DNA of 64,000 nt from Massilia sp. Root335 (GCF_001425685.1 NZ_LMCY01000026.1:28314-92313), one strand, 5' to 3'; positions 23,519 through 32,760 are shown, numbered from the stretch's first letter. The notes: a model not told the origin generated them from the letters alone. Translations and numbers: made by a program.

Positions 23519-25903
23519 TTGAAACTTACCCCGATCCGCCAGTCCATCCTGCTCGGCTTGTACGGCAGCGCGGCCCTGGCTTTCGCGCCGGCCGCCTTCG
23601 CACAAAATGCACAGGCCGCCGCCGGCACCGACGTCCAGAGCGTCACCATCGTCGGCTCGCGCCGCGTGGGCAACACGTCGTCCACCGATACCCCGGTTCC
23701 CGTCGACTACATCCCGCTGACCAAGGCCGCCGAGCAAAGCGGCCAGTTCGACCTGGCCCAGACCCTGGCCAACATCTCGCCGTCGTTCAACTCGACGCGC
23801 CAGACGGGCGCCGACGGCGCCGACCTGATCGACTCGGCCGCCCTGCGCGGCCTCGGTTCCGACCAGACCCTCGTGCTCGTGAACGGCAAGCGCCGCCACA
23901 CGACGGCCCTCGTGAACCTGTTCGGCGCGCGCAACCGCGGCAACACGGGCACCGACATGAACGCGATCCCCGTGCTGGCCATCAAGGACGTGCAGGTGCT
24001 GCGCGACGGCGCCGCCGCGCAATACGGCTCGGATGCCATCGCCGGCGTCATCGACGTCGAGCTGCGCAAGGACCTCGGTTGCGAGGCCGTGACCGGCTTC
24101 GGCGAATACTCCAGGCACGACGGCAAGAACTGGCTGGCGTCCGCGTACTGCGGCGTCGCCCTCGGCGGCGGCGTGCTGGGCATCACGGGCGAATACTACG
24201 ACCGCGGCCGCTCCAACCGCTCCGACCCGGGCAGCCTGCGCATCATCGGCGACACCAAGTCGAAGAACGAGACCGTCTATGTGAACGGCGAATTCCCCGT
24301 CGGCCCGGGCAAGCTGTACCTGACGGCCGGCGCCCAGACCCGCGACGCCTCGTCGGCCGCGTGGGCGCGCGGCGGCGTCGGTTCGGACGACATCCCGTCG
24401 CGCAACTCGGCCGCCATGTACCCGGACGGCTTCGTCCCGTTCATCAACGGCGACATCGACGACCGCTACGGCATCGTCGGCTACCGCACCCGCATCGGCG
24501 AATGGGCCAGCGATTTCTCGCAGACCTATGGCTACAACCGCATGCGCTACAACATTGCGCACACGCTCAACGCGTCGATCGCGAACCTGGACCTGATCAA
24601 CGGCGGCAAGGGCGTGAGCCCGTCGCAGTTCGACGCCGGCGGCTTCTCGTTCCGCCAGCTGACCTCCAACGCGGACTTCAGCCGCTTCTACGACGACATC
24701 CTCGGCGGCCTGAACGCCGCATTCGGCTTCGAATACCGCAAGGAGAACTACCAGATCTTCGCCGGCGAGCCGGGTTCGTACAACGACGTCGACGGCCTGG
24801 GCTTCGGCGGCAATGCCGGCAGCCAGGGCTTCCCGGGCTTCCAGCCGGGCGACGCCACCTCGCGCGACCGCCACAGCTCGGCCGCCTACCTCGACTTCGA
24901 GGCGGACATCGCTCCGCGCACCAAGCTGCAGGCCGCGCTGCGCCACGAGAAATACTCCGACTTCGGCTCGACGACGACAGGCAAGCTGGCCGGCGCCTTC
25001 AAGGCCACGGACGACCTGCTGCTGCGCGCCTCGGCCAGCACCGGCTTCCGCGCGCCGTCGCTGCAGCAGGTCTACTTCTCGTCCACGTTCACCGACTTCG
25101 TCGCCGGCGTGCCGATGGACGTCGTGCTCGCGCCGAACGGCGGCAAGGTCGCCGACGCGGCCGGCATCCCGAAGCTGCATGAAGAGAAATCGAAGAGCTA
25201 CACGCTGGGCGCGACGTGGACGCCGACGAAGGCCGTCTCCGTCACGGCCGACCTGTACCACATCCAGATCGACAACCGCATCGTGCTGTCGGGCCGCTTC
25301 GACGCCGACAACTACCCGGCCCTGGGCGCCACCCTGCAAGCGCTGGGCGTGGGCCAGGCGCAGTTCTTCGTGAACTCCGTCGACACGCGCACGCAGGGCC
25401 TGGACCTGACCGCGTCGCACCGCACGACCGTGGGCGGCGGCAAGTTGAACACCTACCTCGCCATGAACTTCAGCAAGACCGAAGTGACGGGCGTGCACGC
25501 CCCGGCCGTGCTGGCCGGCTACGAGGACGTGCTGCTGTCCGACCGCGAGCGCCTGTTCATCGAACAGGGCGGCCCGCGCCGCAAGGCCACGCTGGACTTC
25601 GACTACACGCTCGGCCAGCTGGAATCGGATTTCCGCATCATCCACTACGGCCCGCAGACGCTGGGCACGTTCGATGGCCCGCCGGTGCCGAACCAGTACT
25701 ACAAGTCGAAGACGTCGGCCGACCTCGCGTTCACGTGGGCGTTCAGCGACAAGACCAAGCTGACCGTCGGCGGCACGAACATCTTCAACGTGCATCCGAC
25801 CCAGCAGAATCCGGACGAGACGGACAACGGCTTCAAGTATGAAAGCGTGCAGTTCGGCCTGAACGGCGCGGCGTACTTCGCGCGTCTGTCGCACAAGTTC
25901 TGA
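23519..25903 (+). CDS. TonB-dependent outer-membrane receptor
   Basis: The preferred start is TTG at 23519, with GGAG at 23507-23510. It gives KLTPIRQSILLGLYGSAALA, a proper signal peptide cut after FAPAAFAQ; upstream in-frame ATG codons would place a hydrophilic extension before it. The 794-residue product has a TonB-box-like DVQSVTIVGSRR, a plug domain (LRGLGSDQTLVLVNGKRRHT, NAIPVLAIKDVQVLRDGAAA) and a 22-strand barrel ending in LSHKF, with the usual aromatic last residue. The ligand is unknown: siderophore, B12-like or sugar are all possible, and the neighbours give no hint. Confidence 0.88.
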   Translation: MKLTPIRQSILLGLYGSAALAFAPAAFAQNAQAAAGTDVQSVTIVGSRRVGNTSSTDTPVPVDYIPLTKAAEQSGQFDLAQTLANISPSFNSTRQTGADGADLIDSAALRGLGSDQTLVLVNGKRRHTTALVNLFGARNRGNTGTDMNAIPVLAIKDVQVLRDGAAAQYGSDAIAGVIDVELRKDLGCEAVTGFGEYSRHDGKNWLASAYCGVALGGGVLGITGEYYDRGRSNRSDPGSLRIIGDTKSKNETVYVNGEFPVGPGKLYLTAGAQTRDASSAAWARGGVGSDDIPSRNSAAMYPDGFVPFINGDIDDRYGIVGYRTRIGEWASDFSQTYGYNRMRYNIAHTLNASIANLDLINGGKGVSPSQFDAGGFSFRQLTSNADFSRFYDDILGGLNAAFGFEYRKENYQIFAGEPGSYNDVDGLGFGGNAGSQGFPGFQPGDATSRDRHSSAAYLDFEADIAPRTKLQAALRHEKYSDFGSTTTGKLAGAFKATDDLLLRASASTGFRAPSLQQVYFSSTFTDFVAGVPMDVVLAPNGGKVADAAGIPKLHEEKSKSYTLGATWTPTKAVSVTADLYHIQIDNRIVLSGRFDADNYPALGATLQALGVGQAQFFVNSVDTRTQGLDLTASHRTTVGGGKLNTYLAMNFSKTEVTGVHAPAVLAGYEDVLLSDRERLFIEQGGPRRKATLDFDYTLGQLESDFRIIHYGPQTLGTFDGPPVPNQYYKSKTSADLAFTWAFSDKTKLTVGGTNIFNVHPTQQNPDETDNGFKYESVQFGLNGAAYFARLSHKF

Positions 25904-25950
25904 CCGCATGGTGGGCGCGGGGTGCCGGCAAGTGACGGTCGCGTCCTGCC

Positions 25951-25987
25951 GGCGTCCGCGTGGGCTCGGGGAGCCCACGCGGACGCC
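25951..25987. repeat. Perfect 17-bp hairpin, GTGGGCTC type, between convergent genes
   Basis: GGCGTCCGCGTGGGCTC pairs perfectly with 25971-25987 across a GGG loop. It lies between the convergent TonB receptor and histidine kinase genes, so it may act as a two-way terminator. The core GTGGGCTC-N3-GAGCCCAC recurs twice near 61.6 kb. Confidence 0.85.
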
Positions 25988-26002
25988 AACATATCGCAAG
26001 CG

Positions 26003-27322
26003 TTACGCCGGAAACGTGACGGTCGCTTCCAACCCGCCCAAGCGCTTCGATTCCCCGAGCGCCAGCGTCGCCCCATGCCGCTCCGCGATCGACTTGATGA
26101 TGGCGAGACCGAGCCCGCTGCCCGCCGCGTCGCTGCCCGGCACGCGATAGAAACGGTCGAACACGCGCTCGCGTTCCGCCGGCGGGATGCCGGGCCCGCT
26201 GTCTTCCACGGTCACGCGCACGCCGTGCGATTCCGCCACCACCGACACGTCGACCGTGCCGCCGTGCGGCGTGTACTTGATCGCGTTGTCGACCAGGTTG
26301 CGCAGCAGGATCATCAGCGCGTCCGGCTGCCCTTCGACCTCGGCGGCGTCCGCGCGCGGCAGGCCCAGGTCGATGCCCTTGGCCTGCGCGACGCCCGCCA
26401 TGTCGGCGACGGCACGCTTGGCCGCGGCCGCGATATCGATCCGCTGGCGCGGCGCGACGCTCGCCTCCTGGCGCGCCAGCACGAGCAGCTGTTCGACCAG
26501 GCGCGTGGCCCGTTCGATGCCGGCCGTCAGGCGGCCGACGGCGACGCGCTTCGCGTCCGGGCTGTCGGACCGCTCCAGGCTCTGCACCTGCAGCTTCAGC
26601 GCGGCGAGCGGCGTGCGCAGCTCGTGCGCGGCGTCGGCCACGAAATGCTGCTGGGCGTCGAATGCCGTGCGCACGCGGCCGAACAGCAGGTTCAGTTCCT
26701 GCACGAGCGGACGCACCTCGTCCGGCAGGCCCGCTTCCGACACGGGCGACAGATCGTCCGCCTGGCGCGACGCCACCTGCTTGCGCACGCGCGCGACGGG
26801 TTCCAGCGAACCGCTGACGACCCACCACACGACGAGCATCAGGATCGGCATCATGACGGCGATCGGCCCCAGCGTGCGCAGCGCGAGGTTGCTCGCCATG
26901 CTGCGCCGCACGGCCAGGTCCTGCGCGACCTGCACGGTCTGGTTGTCGGTCTGGATCGAGAAGATGCGGTACGTCGTGCCGTTCGCGCGCACGTTGGAAA
27001 AGCCCAGCACGGCGCGCTGCGGCAGGTGCGCGTGCGAGGCGCTGCGGAACACGCGCACGCCGTCCGGCGACCACACCTGCACGACGAGATCGTCGTTGCC
27101 GCTGATGGGCGCATCGGCGTTCGCGTCCTCGGCGCTCGTCAGCGGCACGCGCGAACGCAGCGACAATGCCATCTGCTGCATGTGGTAGTCGAATATCTGG
27201 TCGGCGTCGTTGAGGGCGGTGCGGTAGGCGATCGACGCCTGCGCGACGGCCGCGATGGTGATCGCCGCCAGCAGGAACCACAGCAGCCGCCCGCGCAGGG
27301 AATGCGTGACCCTCACTTTCAT
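26003..27322 (-). CDS. Sensor histidine kinase, QseC/PmrB-like
   Basis: This 439-residue membrane kinase has TM1 (~12-32), a periplasmic domain (~33-150), TM2 (~150-170), a short HAMP-like linker, the H box HELRTPL with phospho-acceptor His233, the N box LVDNAIKYTP, and ATP-binding boxes DSGPGI and GSGLGLAI. It autophosphorylates and passes the phosphate to the response regulator encoded 7 bp upstream. The pair resembles QseBC/PmrAB systems that monitor envelope or cation signals. The adjacency to a DegP-type protease supports an envelope-related role (inference). Confidence 0.92.
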   Translation of the reverse strand: MKVRVTHSLRGRLLWFLLAAITIAAVAQASIAYRTALNDADQIFDYHMQQMALSLRSRVPLTSAEDANADAPISGNDDLVVQVWSPDGVRVFRSASHAHLPQRAVLGFSNVRANGTTYRIFSIQTDNQTVQVAQDLAVRRSMASNLALRTLGPIAVMMPILMLVVWWVVSGSLEPVARVRKQVASRQADDLSPVSEAGLPDEVRPLVQELNLLFGRVRTAFDAQQHFVADAAHELRTPLAALKLQVQSLERSDSPDAKRVAVGRLTAGIERATRLVEQLLVLARQEASVAPRQRIDIAAAAKRAVADMAGVAQAKGIDLGLPRADAAEVEGQPDALMILLRNLVDNAIKYTPHGGTVDVSVVAESHGVRVTVEDSGPGIPPAERERVFDRFYRVPGSDAAGSGLGLAIIKSIAERHGATLALGESKRLGGLEATVTFPA

Positions 27323-27329
27323 GGGACCC

Positions 27330-27992
27330 TCACACCTTGGGGACCATATAACCCACGCCGCGCACGTTCTGGATCAAGTCGCTGCCCAGCTTCTTGCGCA
27401 GGCCGTGGATATAGACCTCGACGGCATTGCTGGACACTTCGTCGCGCCAGCTGTACAGCTTTTCCTCGAGCTGGGCGCGCGACAGCACGGCGCCGGGCCG
27501 CGCGACGAGCGCTTCCAGCACGGCCCATTCGCGCGCCGACAGCACGACCGGCTGGCCGTCGACCAGCACTTCGCGCGTGGCGGGATTGATGGTGATGTTC
27601 TTGTACTCGAACACGGGTTCGGCGCGCCCGGCGGCGCGCCGCAGCAACGCGCGGATGCGCGCCAGCAGTTCGTCGAGATCGTAGGGTTTGAGGACGTAGT
27701 CGTCCGCGCCGGCATCGAGCCCGGCGATGCGCTGCGAGACGGCGTCGCGCGCCGTCGCGACCAGCACCGGCGTGCGGTCCTTGCGCGCACGCATCGCGCG
27801 CAGGACCTCGAGCCCGTCCTTGCGGGGCAGGCCCAGGTCGAGCACGACGAGGTCGTAGTTCTGGTTCTGCATCAGGGCCGTGTCGGCCATCTCGCCGTCC
27901 TTGACCCAGTCGACGGCGTAGTGCTCGGCCCTGAGCAGGTCGAGCACCACTTCGCCGATCATCGTATCGTCTTCCACCAGCAGCAGCCGCAT
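27330..27992 (-). CDS. OmpR-family response regulator
   Basis: This 220-residue protein has a receiver domain (residues 1-~115) with acidic pocket D8/D9, phosphorylation site D52, T80 and K102, followed by a winged-helix DNA-binding domain (~125-220; REWAVLEALVARPGAVLSR, NAVEVYIHGLRKKLG, VRGVGYMV). It is transcribed first, with the kinase following after 7 bp. Targets are not visible; no direct-repeat operator was recognised upstream. Confidence 0.93.
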   Translation of the reverse strand: MRLLLVEDDTMIGEVVLDLLRAEHYAVDWVKDGEMADTALMQNQNYDLVVLDLGLPRKDGLEVLRAMRARKDRTPVLVATARDAVSQRIAGLDAGADDYVLKPYDLDELLARIRALLRRAAGRAEPVFEYKNITINPATREVLVDGQPVVLSAREWAVLEALVARPGAVLSRAQLEEKLYSWRDEVSSNAVEVYIHGLRKKLGSDLIQNVRGVGYMVPKV

Positions 27993-28070
27993 CCAATCCC
28001 CCGATTCTCAGAAACCCTGCCGATTTCAAACGTCAATGTAAGGAACCTCGCAAAACCGTCGCGAGCGGCC

Positions 28071-28133
28071 GCAGGTTTGGTCGAGAAGCGCAGCTGTACG
28101 AGGAGTACAGCGAGCATCGCAGACCAAACCTGC
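28071..28133. repeat. Nested inverted repeat (cruciform-like) between degP-type gene and response regulator
   Basis: An outer stem GCAGGTTTGGTC (28071-28082) pairs with 28122-28133. An inner stem GCTGTAC (28093-28099) pairs with 28105-28111. The motif AGCAGGTTTGG recurs once more at 28141-28150. It sits 3' of the protease gene and 5' of the regulator, and may end protease transcription. Confidence 0.75.
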
Positions 28134-28162
28134 AACGCGCAGCAGGTTTGGCGACGTTCCGG

Positions 28163-29680
28163 TCAGCCGATCGGCACGGGGATGAATATTTTGTCATCTC
28201 CGCGCTGAACCAGCAAGGCCACCGACTTCGCGGACTTCCTGACGACGTCGCGCACCTGGCCCACCGAGCTCACCGGCTTGCCGTTCACGGCCAGCACGAC
28301 GTCGCCCGGCTGCACGCCGGCCACCGCCGCCGCGCCGGCCGCATCCTCGACCAGCAGGCCGGCCGCGATGCCGGACTGGTTGCGCTCGGACGGGTCCAGC
28401 GGACGCAGGGACAGCCCCAGCTTGGCGCCGTTGTCGATGCCGGCGAGGTTGTCGCGGCTGGCCGGATCCGGCTTGTCCTTGGCGTTGGCCAGCGTGGCGT
28501 TCAGCTGCACGATTTTACCGTCGCGCCAGACGTCCAGCGCCAGCTTGTCGCCCGGCTTGGCCACCGACACGATGGCCGACAGGTCGCCGCCCGTGATGAG
28601 CGGCTGGCCGTTGACCTTGCGGATCACGTCGCCCGCCTTGAGGCCGGCCTTGTCGGCCGCGCTGCCGCGCTCGACGTTCGACACGAGCGCGCCGTCCGGC
28701 GACTGCAGCTTGAACGCATCGGCGAAGCCCTGGCTGACGTCCTGCAGGCCCACGCCCAGCTTGGCGTGCTGCACCTTGCCGGTGGCGACGATCTGGTCCT
28801 TGATGCGCACGGCGACGTCGATCGGGATCGCGAACGACAGGCCCTGGTAGCCGCCCGTCTGGCTGTAGATCTGCGAGTTGATGCCGACCACCTCGCCGCG
28901 CGTGTTGAACAGCGGACCGCCCGAGTTGCCCGGGTTGACGGCGACGTCGGTCTGGATGAACTGCACGCCGTTCTGGTCGATGTTGCGGCCCTTGGCGCTC
29001 ACCACGCCGGCCGTCACGGTCGACTCCAGGCCGTACGGCGAACCGATCGCCAGCACCCATTCGCCGACCTGCAGGTTGCGCGTGTTCCCGAGCGGGACGA
29101 CGGGCAGGTTTTTCGCGTCGATCTTCAGCACGGCGACGTCGGTCTTCGGATCGGAGCCGAGGACTTTCGCGCGGTATTCGCGGCGGTCCTGCAGCTTGAC
29201 CGTGACTTCGTCGGCATCGCGCACCACGTGCGCATTGGTCAGGATGACGCCGTCCGGGCTGACGATGAAGCCCGATCCGGCGCCGTAAACGAGTTCCCCG
29301 CGTCCGCCGCCGCGCGGTTGCTGCGGCTGGAAGCGGCGGAAGAATTCGAAGAACGGATCGTCCTCGTCGAACTGCGGCATCTGGCGTTGCGACACCTTGG
29401 TCGTACCGACGACGCGGATGTTCACGACGGCCGGGCCGTTGTGCGAGACGATCTGGGTAAAGTCGGGCAAGGCCACGCCGGCCGGATTGCCCGCCACCGG
29501 CGCCGCGGTGGCGGCGACAGGGGCCGGCGACGCCGGCACGGTTGCGACGGCCGCGGCGGCGGTGGCGTCCTTGTGTTCGACTGCGATCGCACCTACCGCT
29601 CCGCCAATGACACCGGCCGCACACAGGGCCAGCGTGAGACGTTTTGCGGTGATGGCAGTAACGGTACCTTGGTTAGGCAT
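28163..29680 (-). CDS. DegP/DegQ (HtrA) family periplasmic serine protease
   Basis: This 505-residue protein has an N-terminal membrane or signal segment (LTLALCAAGVIGGAVGAIAV), an Ala/Pro linker, a trypsin-like domain with the triad His (LTNAHVV), Asp (KTDVAVLKID) and Ser (NPGNSGGPLF), and two PDZ domains (around residues 310-390 and 410-500). HtrA proteases degrade or refold damaged envelope proteins. Two PDZ domains fit DegP/DegQ/MucD rather than DegS. It is a single gene preceded by about 80 bp; the neighbouring two-component system may regulate envelope stress, but no regulator site was recognised. Confidence 0.93.
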   Translation of the reverse strand: MPNQGTVTAITAKRLTLALCAAGVIGGAVGAIAVEHKDATAAAAVATVPASPAPVAATAAPVAGNPAGVALPDFTQIVSHNGPAVVNIRVVGTTKVSQRQMPQFDEDDPFFEFFRRFQPQQPRGGGRGELVYGAGSGFIVSPDGVILTNAHVVRDADEVTVKLQDRREYRAKVLGSDPKTDVAVLKIDAKNLPVVPLGNTRNLQVGEWVLAIGSPYGLESTVTAGVVSAKGRNIDQNGVQFIQTDVAVNPGNSGGPLFNTRGEVVGINSQIYSQTGGYQGLSFAIPIDVAVRIKDQIVATGKVQHAKLGVGLQDVSQGFADAFKLQSPDGALVSNVERGSAADKAGLKAGDVIRKVNGQPLITGGDLSAIVSVAKPGDKLALDVWRDGKIVQLNATLANAKDKPDPASRDNLAGIDNGAKLGLSLRPLDPSERNQSGIAAGLLVEDAAGAAAVAGVQPGDVVLAVNGKPVSSVGQVRDVVRKSAKSVALLVQRGDDKIFIPVPIG

Positions 29681-29762
29681 TGACGTGCTCCCGGATTGGA
29701 AAGTGGTTTGAAGACTGCGCTTTTCGTAGGGAGTATATTGGCGCAGCAGTCTTAGACCTTCC

Positions 29763-30197
29763 TTAAAAATCGGCAGGCCGCGCGGACGCCCGGGAGGATG
29801 TGCGCCGGCGCTTGGCCACCGAGGCGCGCAGGCTCACGCTGACCGGGAAGGTGCGCGTGACGGGGCGGTTGAAGCCGTAGCACAGGTTGAGGAGTTCGGC
29901 GATGCCGTTCTTCGTCATCTCGCGCCAGGGGATGTGCACGGAGGTGAGGCGCGGCGCCGAACAGGCCGCGGCGGCGCATCCCTGGGCCGATGAAAAGTCG
30001 CGCTCCGTGATCCAGACGGCGCCCGTGTCGATGGCGGCGTCGGCCAGTTCGGCCATGAAGCCGTCGATGCGGTCGACGTTGTCGGCGACCGTCATCGGGC
30101 CGGCGATGACGGCGATCTCGCGGTGCGCGTGATCGAGCAGCGCGCGTGCCGCCAGCCGGCCTCCGCGGCGGTGGTCGACCGTGAAGCACTGAGCCTT
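29763..30197 (-). pseudogene. Decayed LacI-family regulator, N-terminal and internal parts missing
   Basis: Read without regard to starts, the minus strand gives CFTVDHRRGGRLAARALLDH, then REIAVIAGPMTVADNVDRID, then VWITERDFSSAQGCAA. It jumps directly to APRLTSVHIPWREMTKNGIA and FPVSVSLRASVAK. The intact paralogue at 55433-56461 has the same order with about 60 extra residues between (including CANDEMAVGAL). The DNA-binding domain and the first third are absent. So this is a doubly deleted lacI, left downstream of the GH30 gene it probably once controlled. Confidence 0.82.
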
Positions 30198-30234
30198 GCT
30201 TCATGTCTCCAGCATCGTTGTGATGGTGCGGGAG

Positions 30235-30250
30235 TCAGAAACGTTGCCAA
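30235..30250. promoter_or_regulatory. LacI-type operator-like site near the decayed regulator
   Basis: TCAGAAACGTTGCCAA matches the GH30 operator at 31770-31785 in 14 of 16 bases, with the central AACGTT intact and the left arm degenerated. It lies between GH30 and the lacI remnant, and may be the old lacI promoter operator. Confidence 0.5.
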
Positions 30251-30316
30251 ACCAAGCCGCATGATTGTCGCGATTAAAATCCGAGGTCAAGACGTGGCGT
30301 GCGCGCGCAACGCGCG

Positions 30317-31753
30317 TCAGGGCGCGGCGCGCCAGGTGAACGTCGCCACGCTGGCGGCCGGCAGCGTGTAGCGGAAGCCCTGCGTGCCCACGCGTACCGC
30401 GAGCGCGCGCGGCTGCGCGGCGCCGTTCGCCACCAGCAGCGCGAACGAGCCGTCCGGGTTGGCGAACGCCACGTTGTCGTCGCCGCTCGAGGCGATGCGG
30501 CGCGCGCCCGGCAGCACGAAGCGGCTGGCGTGGGCCAGCGCGTAGTACTCGACGTTGCGCGTGACGGCGCCGGTGGCCGCATCGATGGTTACCACGCCGC
30601 GGCAGTTCGCGCAGCCGCCCAGGTGCGGGCCGTCGTGCGCATCCAGCGCCAGGTTCCAGAACAGGACGCCGCGCGCCCAGTTGCGCGTCGTGTCGATGAC
30701 GAGCGTCTTCGCAAAATACTGCAGGTTCTTCGCCCAGTCCGGCGACCAGCGCCCGCCCGAGCATTCGGTGAACCAGGTGTCCTTGGCCGGGAACAGGCCG
30801 TGCAGCCGGCCCTGCGCGCGCACGTCGCCGCCGTAGCAGTGCCACGCGATGCCGCTCACGTACCGCGCCGCCGTCGGATCGGACAGCACGATGGCCGGCG
30901 ACTCCGGCTCGTCCCAGTTGTGGTCCCAGTCGAAGATGGCGGTGCCCGGATGCGACTTCGCCAGCAGCGGCCCGAGGTGGCCGCCGATGAACGCGGCGCG
31001 CTTGAACGGATCGACGCGCATGCCGGGATAGTCGTCCGGCTCGAAGTGCGGTTCGTTCTGCAGGGTGAGCGCCGACACGGTCACGCCCGCGGCCTGCATC
31101 TCCGCGAGGTAGCGGTCCAGGTAGCGCGCGTAGGCGTCGAACGCTTCCGGCTTCAGCGTGCCCTTCACGAGGCTGTCGCTCGTCTTCATCCAGCCCGGCG
31201 CGCTCCAGGGCGACGCCATTACCTTCAAGTGCGGATTGATGGCCAGCGCCGCCTTCACGGTCGGCAGCACGGTGTCCCGCTGCGGCGCGAGCGAGAAGTG
31301 CGCGAGCCGCGGGTCGGACTGCCCCGGCGGCATATCGTCGAAGCTGTAGTGGGTGCGCGAAAAGTCGGAGGCGCCGATCGTCAGGCGCGTGAACGACAGG
31401 CCGATGCCCTCGCCCTCGCGGCCGAACAGGCGGCGCAGCAGCGCGTCGCGCCGGGTCGGGTCCATATGCTGGATCAGGTACGCCGACGCATCCGTGATGG
31501 CCGCGCCGAAGCCGGCGATTTCTTGATAGCGCGTGGCCGGATCGACGGTGATCGTGGCGGCGCCGGGGTCGGCGGCGTTGTTCGCCTCCATGCGCGCATC
31601 GGCGGCGCGCGCGAGTAATCGTGACTGGTCGCCGGTGGTGATCCAGGCCTGCACCTGCGCGGCGGCGGCGCCCGGCGCCAGCGCAGCGAGAGCAACGAAG
31701 GCGGCGGCCCACGGCATGGACAGAATACGACGGGGGTCGAACGGTTGCGGCAT
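30317..31753 (-). CDS. Glycoside hydrolase family 30 (glucosylceramidase/beta-1,6-glucanase type)
   Basis: This 478-residue secreted enzyme has a signal peptide (WAAAFVALAALAPGAAAAQ), then a GH30 (beta/alpha)8 barrel and a beta side domain. The GFGAAITDASAY entry motif is typical. The acid/base Glu234 is in LQNEPHF and the nucleophile Glu330 in FTECSGG. GH30 members of this group cleave beta-glucosidic bonds, for example glucosylceramide or beta-1,6-glucan. SPWSAPGWMKT is the usual aromatic sugar-contact loop. An intact LacI-type operator sits 17 bp upstream behind a good promoter, while the neighbouring lacI is destroyed, so control now depends on another LacI or is lost. Confidence 0.9.
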   Translation of the reverse strand: MPQPFDPRRILSMPWAAAFVALAALAPGAAAAQVQAWITTGDQSRLLARAADARMEANNAADPGAATITVDPATRYQEIAGFGAAITDASAYLIQHMDPTRRDALLRRLFGREGEGIGLSFTRLTIGASDFSRTHYSFDDMPPGQSDPRLAHFSLAPQRDTVLPTVKAALAINPHLKVMASPWSAPGWMKTSDSLVKGTLKPEAFDAYARYLDRYLAEMQAAGVTVSALTLQNEPHFEPDDYPGMRVDPFKRAAFIGGHLGPLLAKSHPGTAIFDWDHNWDEPESPAIVLSDPTAARYVSGIAWHCYGGDVRAQGRLHGLFPAKDTWFTECSGGRWSPDWAKNLQYFAKTLVIDTTRNWARGVLFWNLALDAHDGPHLGGCANCRGVVTIDAATGAVTRNVEYYALAHASRFVLPGARRIASSGDDNVAFANPDGSFALLVANGAAQPRALAVRVGTQGFRYTLPAASVATFTWRAAP

Positions 31754-31769
31754 GCGGCATCTCCTCGAA

Positions 31770-31785
31770 TTGGAAACGTTGCCAA
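31770..31785. promoter_or_regulatory. LacI-family operator of the GH30 gene
   Basis: TTGGAAACGTTGCCAA is a near-perfect 16-bp palindrome with a central CG, the standard LacI-family operator form. It lies between the promoter at 31799-31826 and the start codon at 31753. Confidence 0.78.
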
Positions 31786-31798
31786 CCTGGCCGCGCCA

Positions 31799-31826
31799 AC
31801 TATAGCAGCTGTGTTCGCGAAGTCAA
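31799..31826 (-). promoter_or_regulatory. Sigma70-type promoter of the GH30 gene
   Basis: On the minus strand TTGACT (31821-31826) and TATAGT (31799-31804) are separated by 16 bp. The operator starts 13 bp downstream of the -10 element. Confidence 0.75.
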
Positions 31827-31839
31827 CGGGAGCGAGGGA

Positions 31840-32760
31840 TCAATACACGTCGGGGACGATGATCGTTTGCGGCACGGGACGCCGCACGTAGTCGTCGTGG
31901 TACTCGCGTTCGGGCAGCTGGATCGAAGGCCGGTCGACCTCCTCGTACGGGATCTGCCGCAGCAGGTGGTGGATGCAGTTCAGGCGCGCCCGCTTCTTGT
32001 CGATGCCCTGCACGACCCACCATTGCGCTTCCGGGATGTGCGTGCGCTCCAACATGATTTCTTTCGCCTTCGTGTACTCTTCCCAGCGGCGGCGCGATTC
32101 CAGGTCCATGGGGCTCAGCTTCCACTGCTTGAGCGGATCGTGGATGCGGCTGAGGAAGCGCGCGTTCTGTTCCTCGTCCGAGATCGAGAACCAGTACTTG
32201 ATCAGCTGGATGCCCGAGCGCGCCAGCATGCGCTCGAATTCGGGCACGGTCTGGAAGAATTCCTCGTACTCGGCGTCCGTGCAGAACCCCATCACGCGCT
32301 CGACGCCGGCGCGGTTGTACCAGCTGCGGTCGAACAGGACGATCTCGCCGGCCGCCGGCAGGTGCGACACGTAGCGCTGGAAGTACCACTGCGTGCGTTC
32401 GCGGTCGTTCGGCGCGGGCAGCGCGGCCACGCGGCACACGCGCGGATTGAGGCGCTGGACGATGCGCTTGATGGCGCCGCCCTTGCCGGCCGCGTCGCGG
32501 CCTTCGAACAGGATCACGATCTTGTGCCCCGTGTGCACGACCCAGTCCTGCAGCTTGACCAGTTCGGCCTGCAGGCGGAACAGCTCGCGGAAGTAATGCA
32601 TGCGCGCTTCCCGCTCCGCGTCGGTCTGCGCGTGGGCCGGCAGCAGCGTGTCCGGATCGAGGTCGCGGTCGTCCAGTTCCAGCTCGAGTTCCTCGTCGTA
32701 GCTGTCGGCGATGTCGCGGCGCACGCGTTGCACCAGGTCCGGATGGTCGGTATGTCGCAT
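31840..32760 (-). CDS. ppk2: Polyphosphate kinase 2 (PPK2) family protein
   Basis: This 306-residue protein has the PPK2 P-loop fold: Walker A GRDAAGKGG (residues ~87-95), the substrate-binding segment LNPRVCRVAALPAPNDRERT, and the lid/Walker B segment LFDRSWYNRAGVERVMGF. PPK2 enzymes transfer phosphate between polyphosphate and nucleotides, mostly polyP-driven ADP or GDP phosphorylation in this size class. The frame extends further upstream; the ATG at 32760 is preferred because conservation begins there. A charged N-terminal helix (DEELELELDDRDLD) is unusual but typical of family extensions. Confidence 0.92.
   Translation of the reverse strand: MRHTDHPDLVQRVRRDIADSYDEELELELDDRDLDPDTLLPAHAQTDAEREARMHYFRELFRLQAELVKLQDWVVHTGHKIVILFEGRDAAGKGGAIKRIVQRLNPRVCRVAALPAPNDRERTQWYFQRYVSHLPAAGEIVLFDRSWYNRAGVERVMGFCTDAEYEEFFQTVPEFERMLARSGIQLIKYWFSISDEEQNARFLSRIHDPLKQWKLSPMDLESRRRWEEYTKAKEIMLERTHIPEAQWWVVQGIDKKRARLNCIHHLLRQIPYEEVDRPSIQLPEREYHDDYVRRPVPQTIIVPDVY

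Noticed and set aside
23486..25999. 837-codon minus-strand frame opposite the first TonB receptor
   Set aside because: The plus-strand receptor is complete with signal peptide and barrel end; the mirror is compositional.
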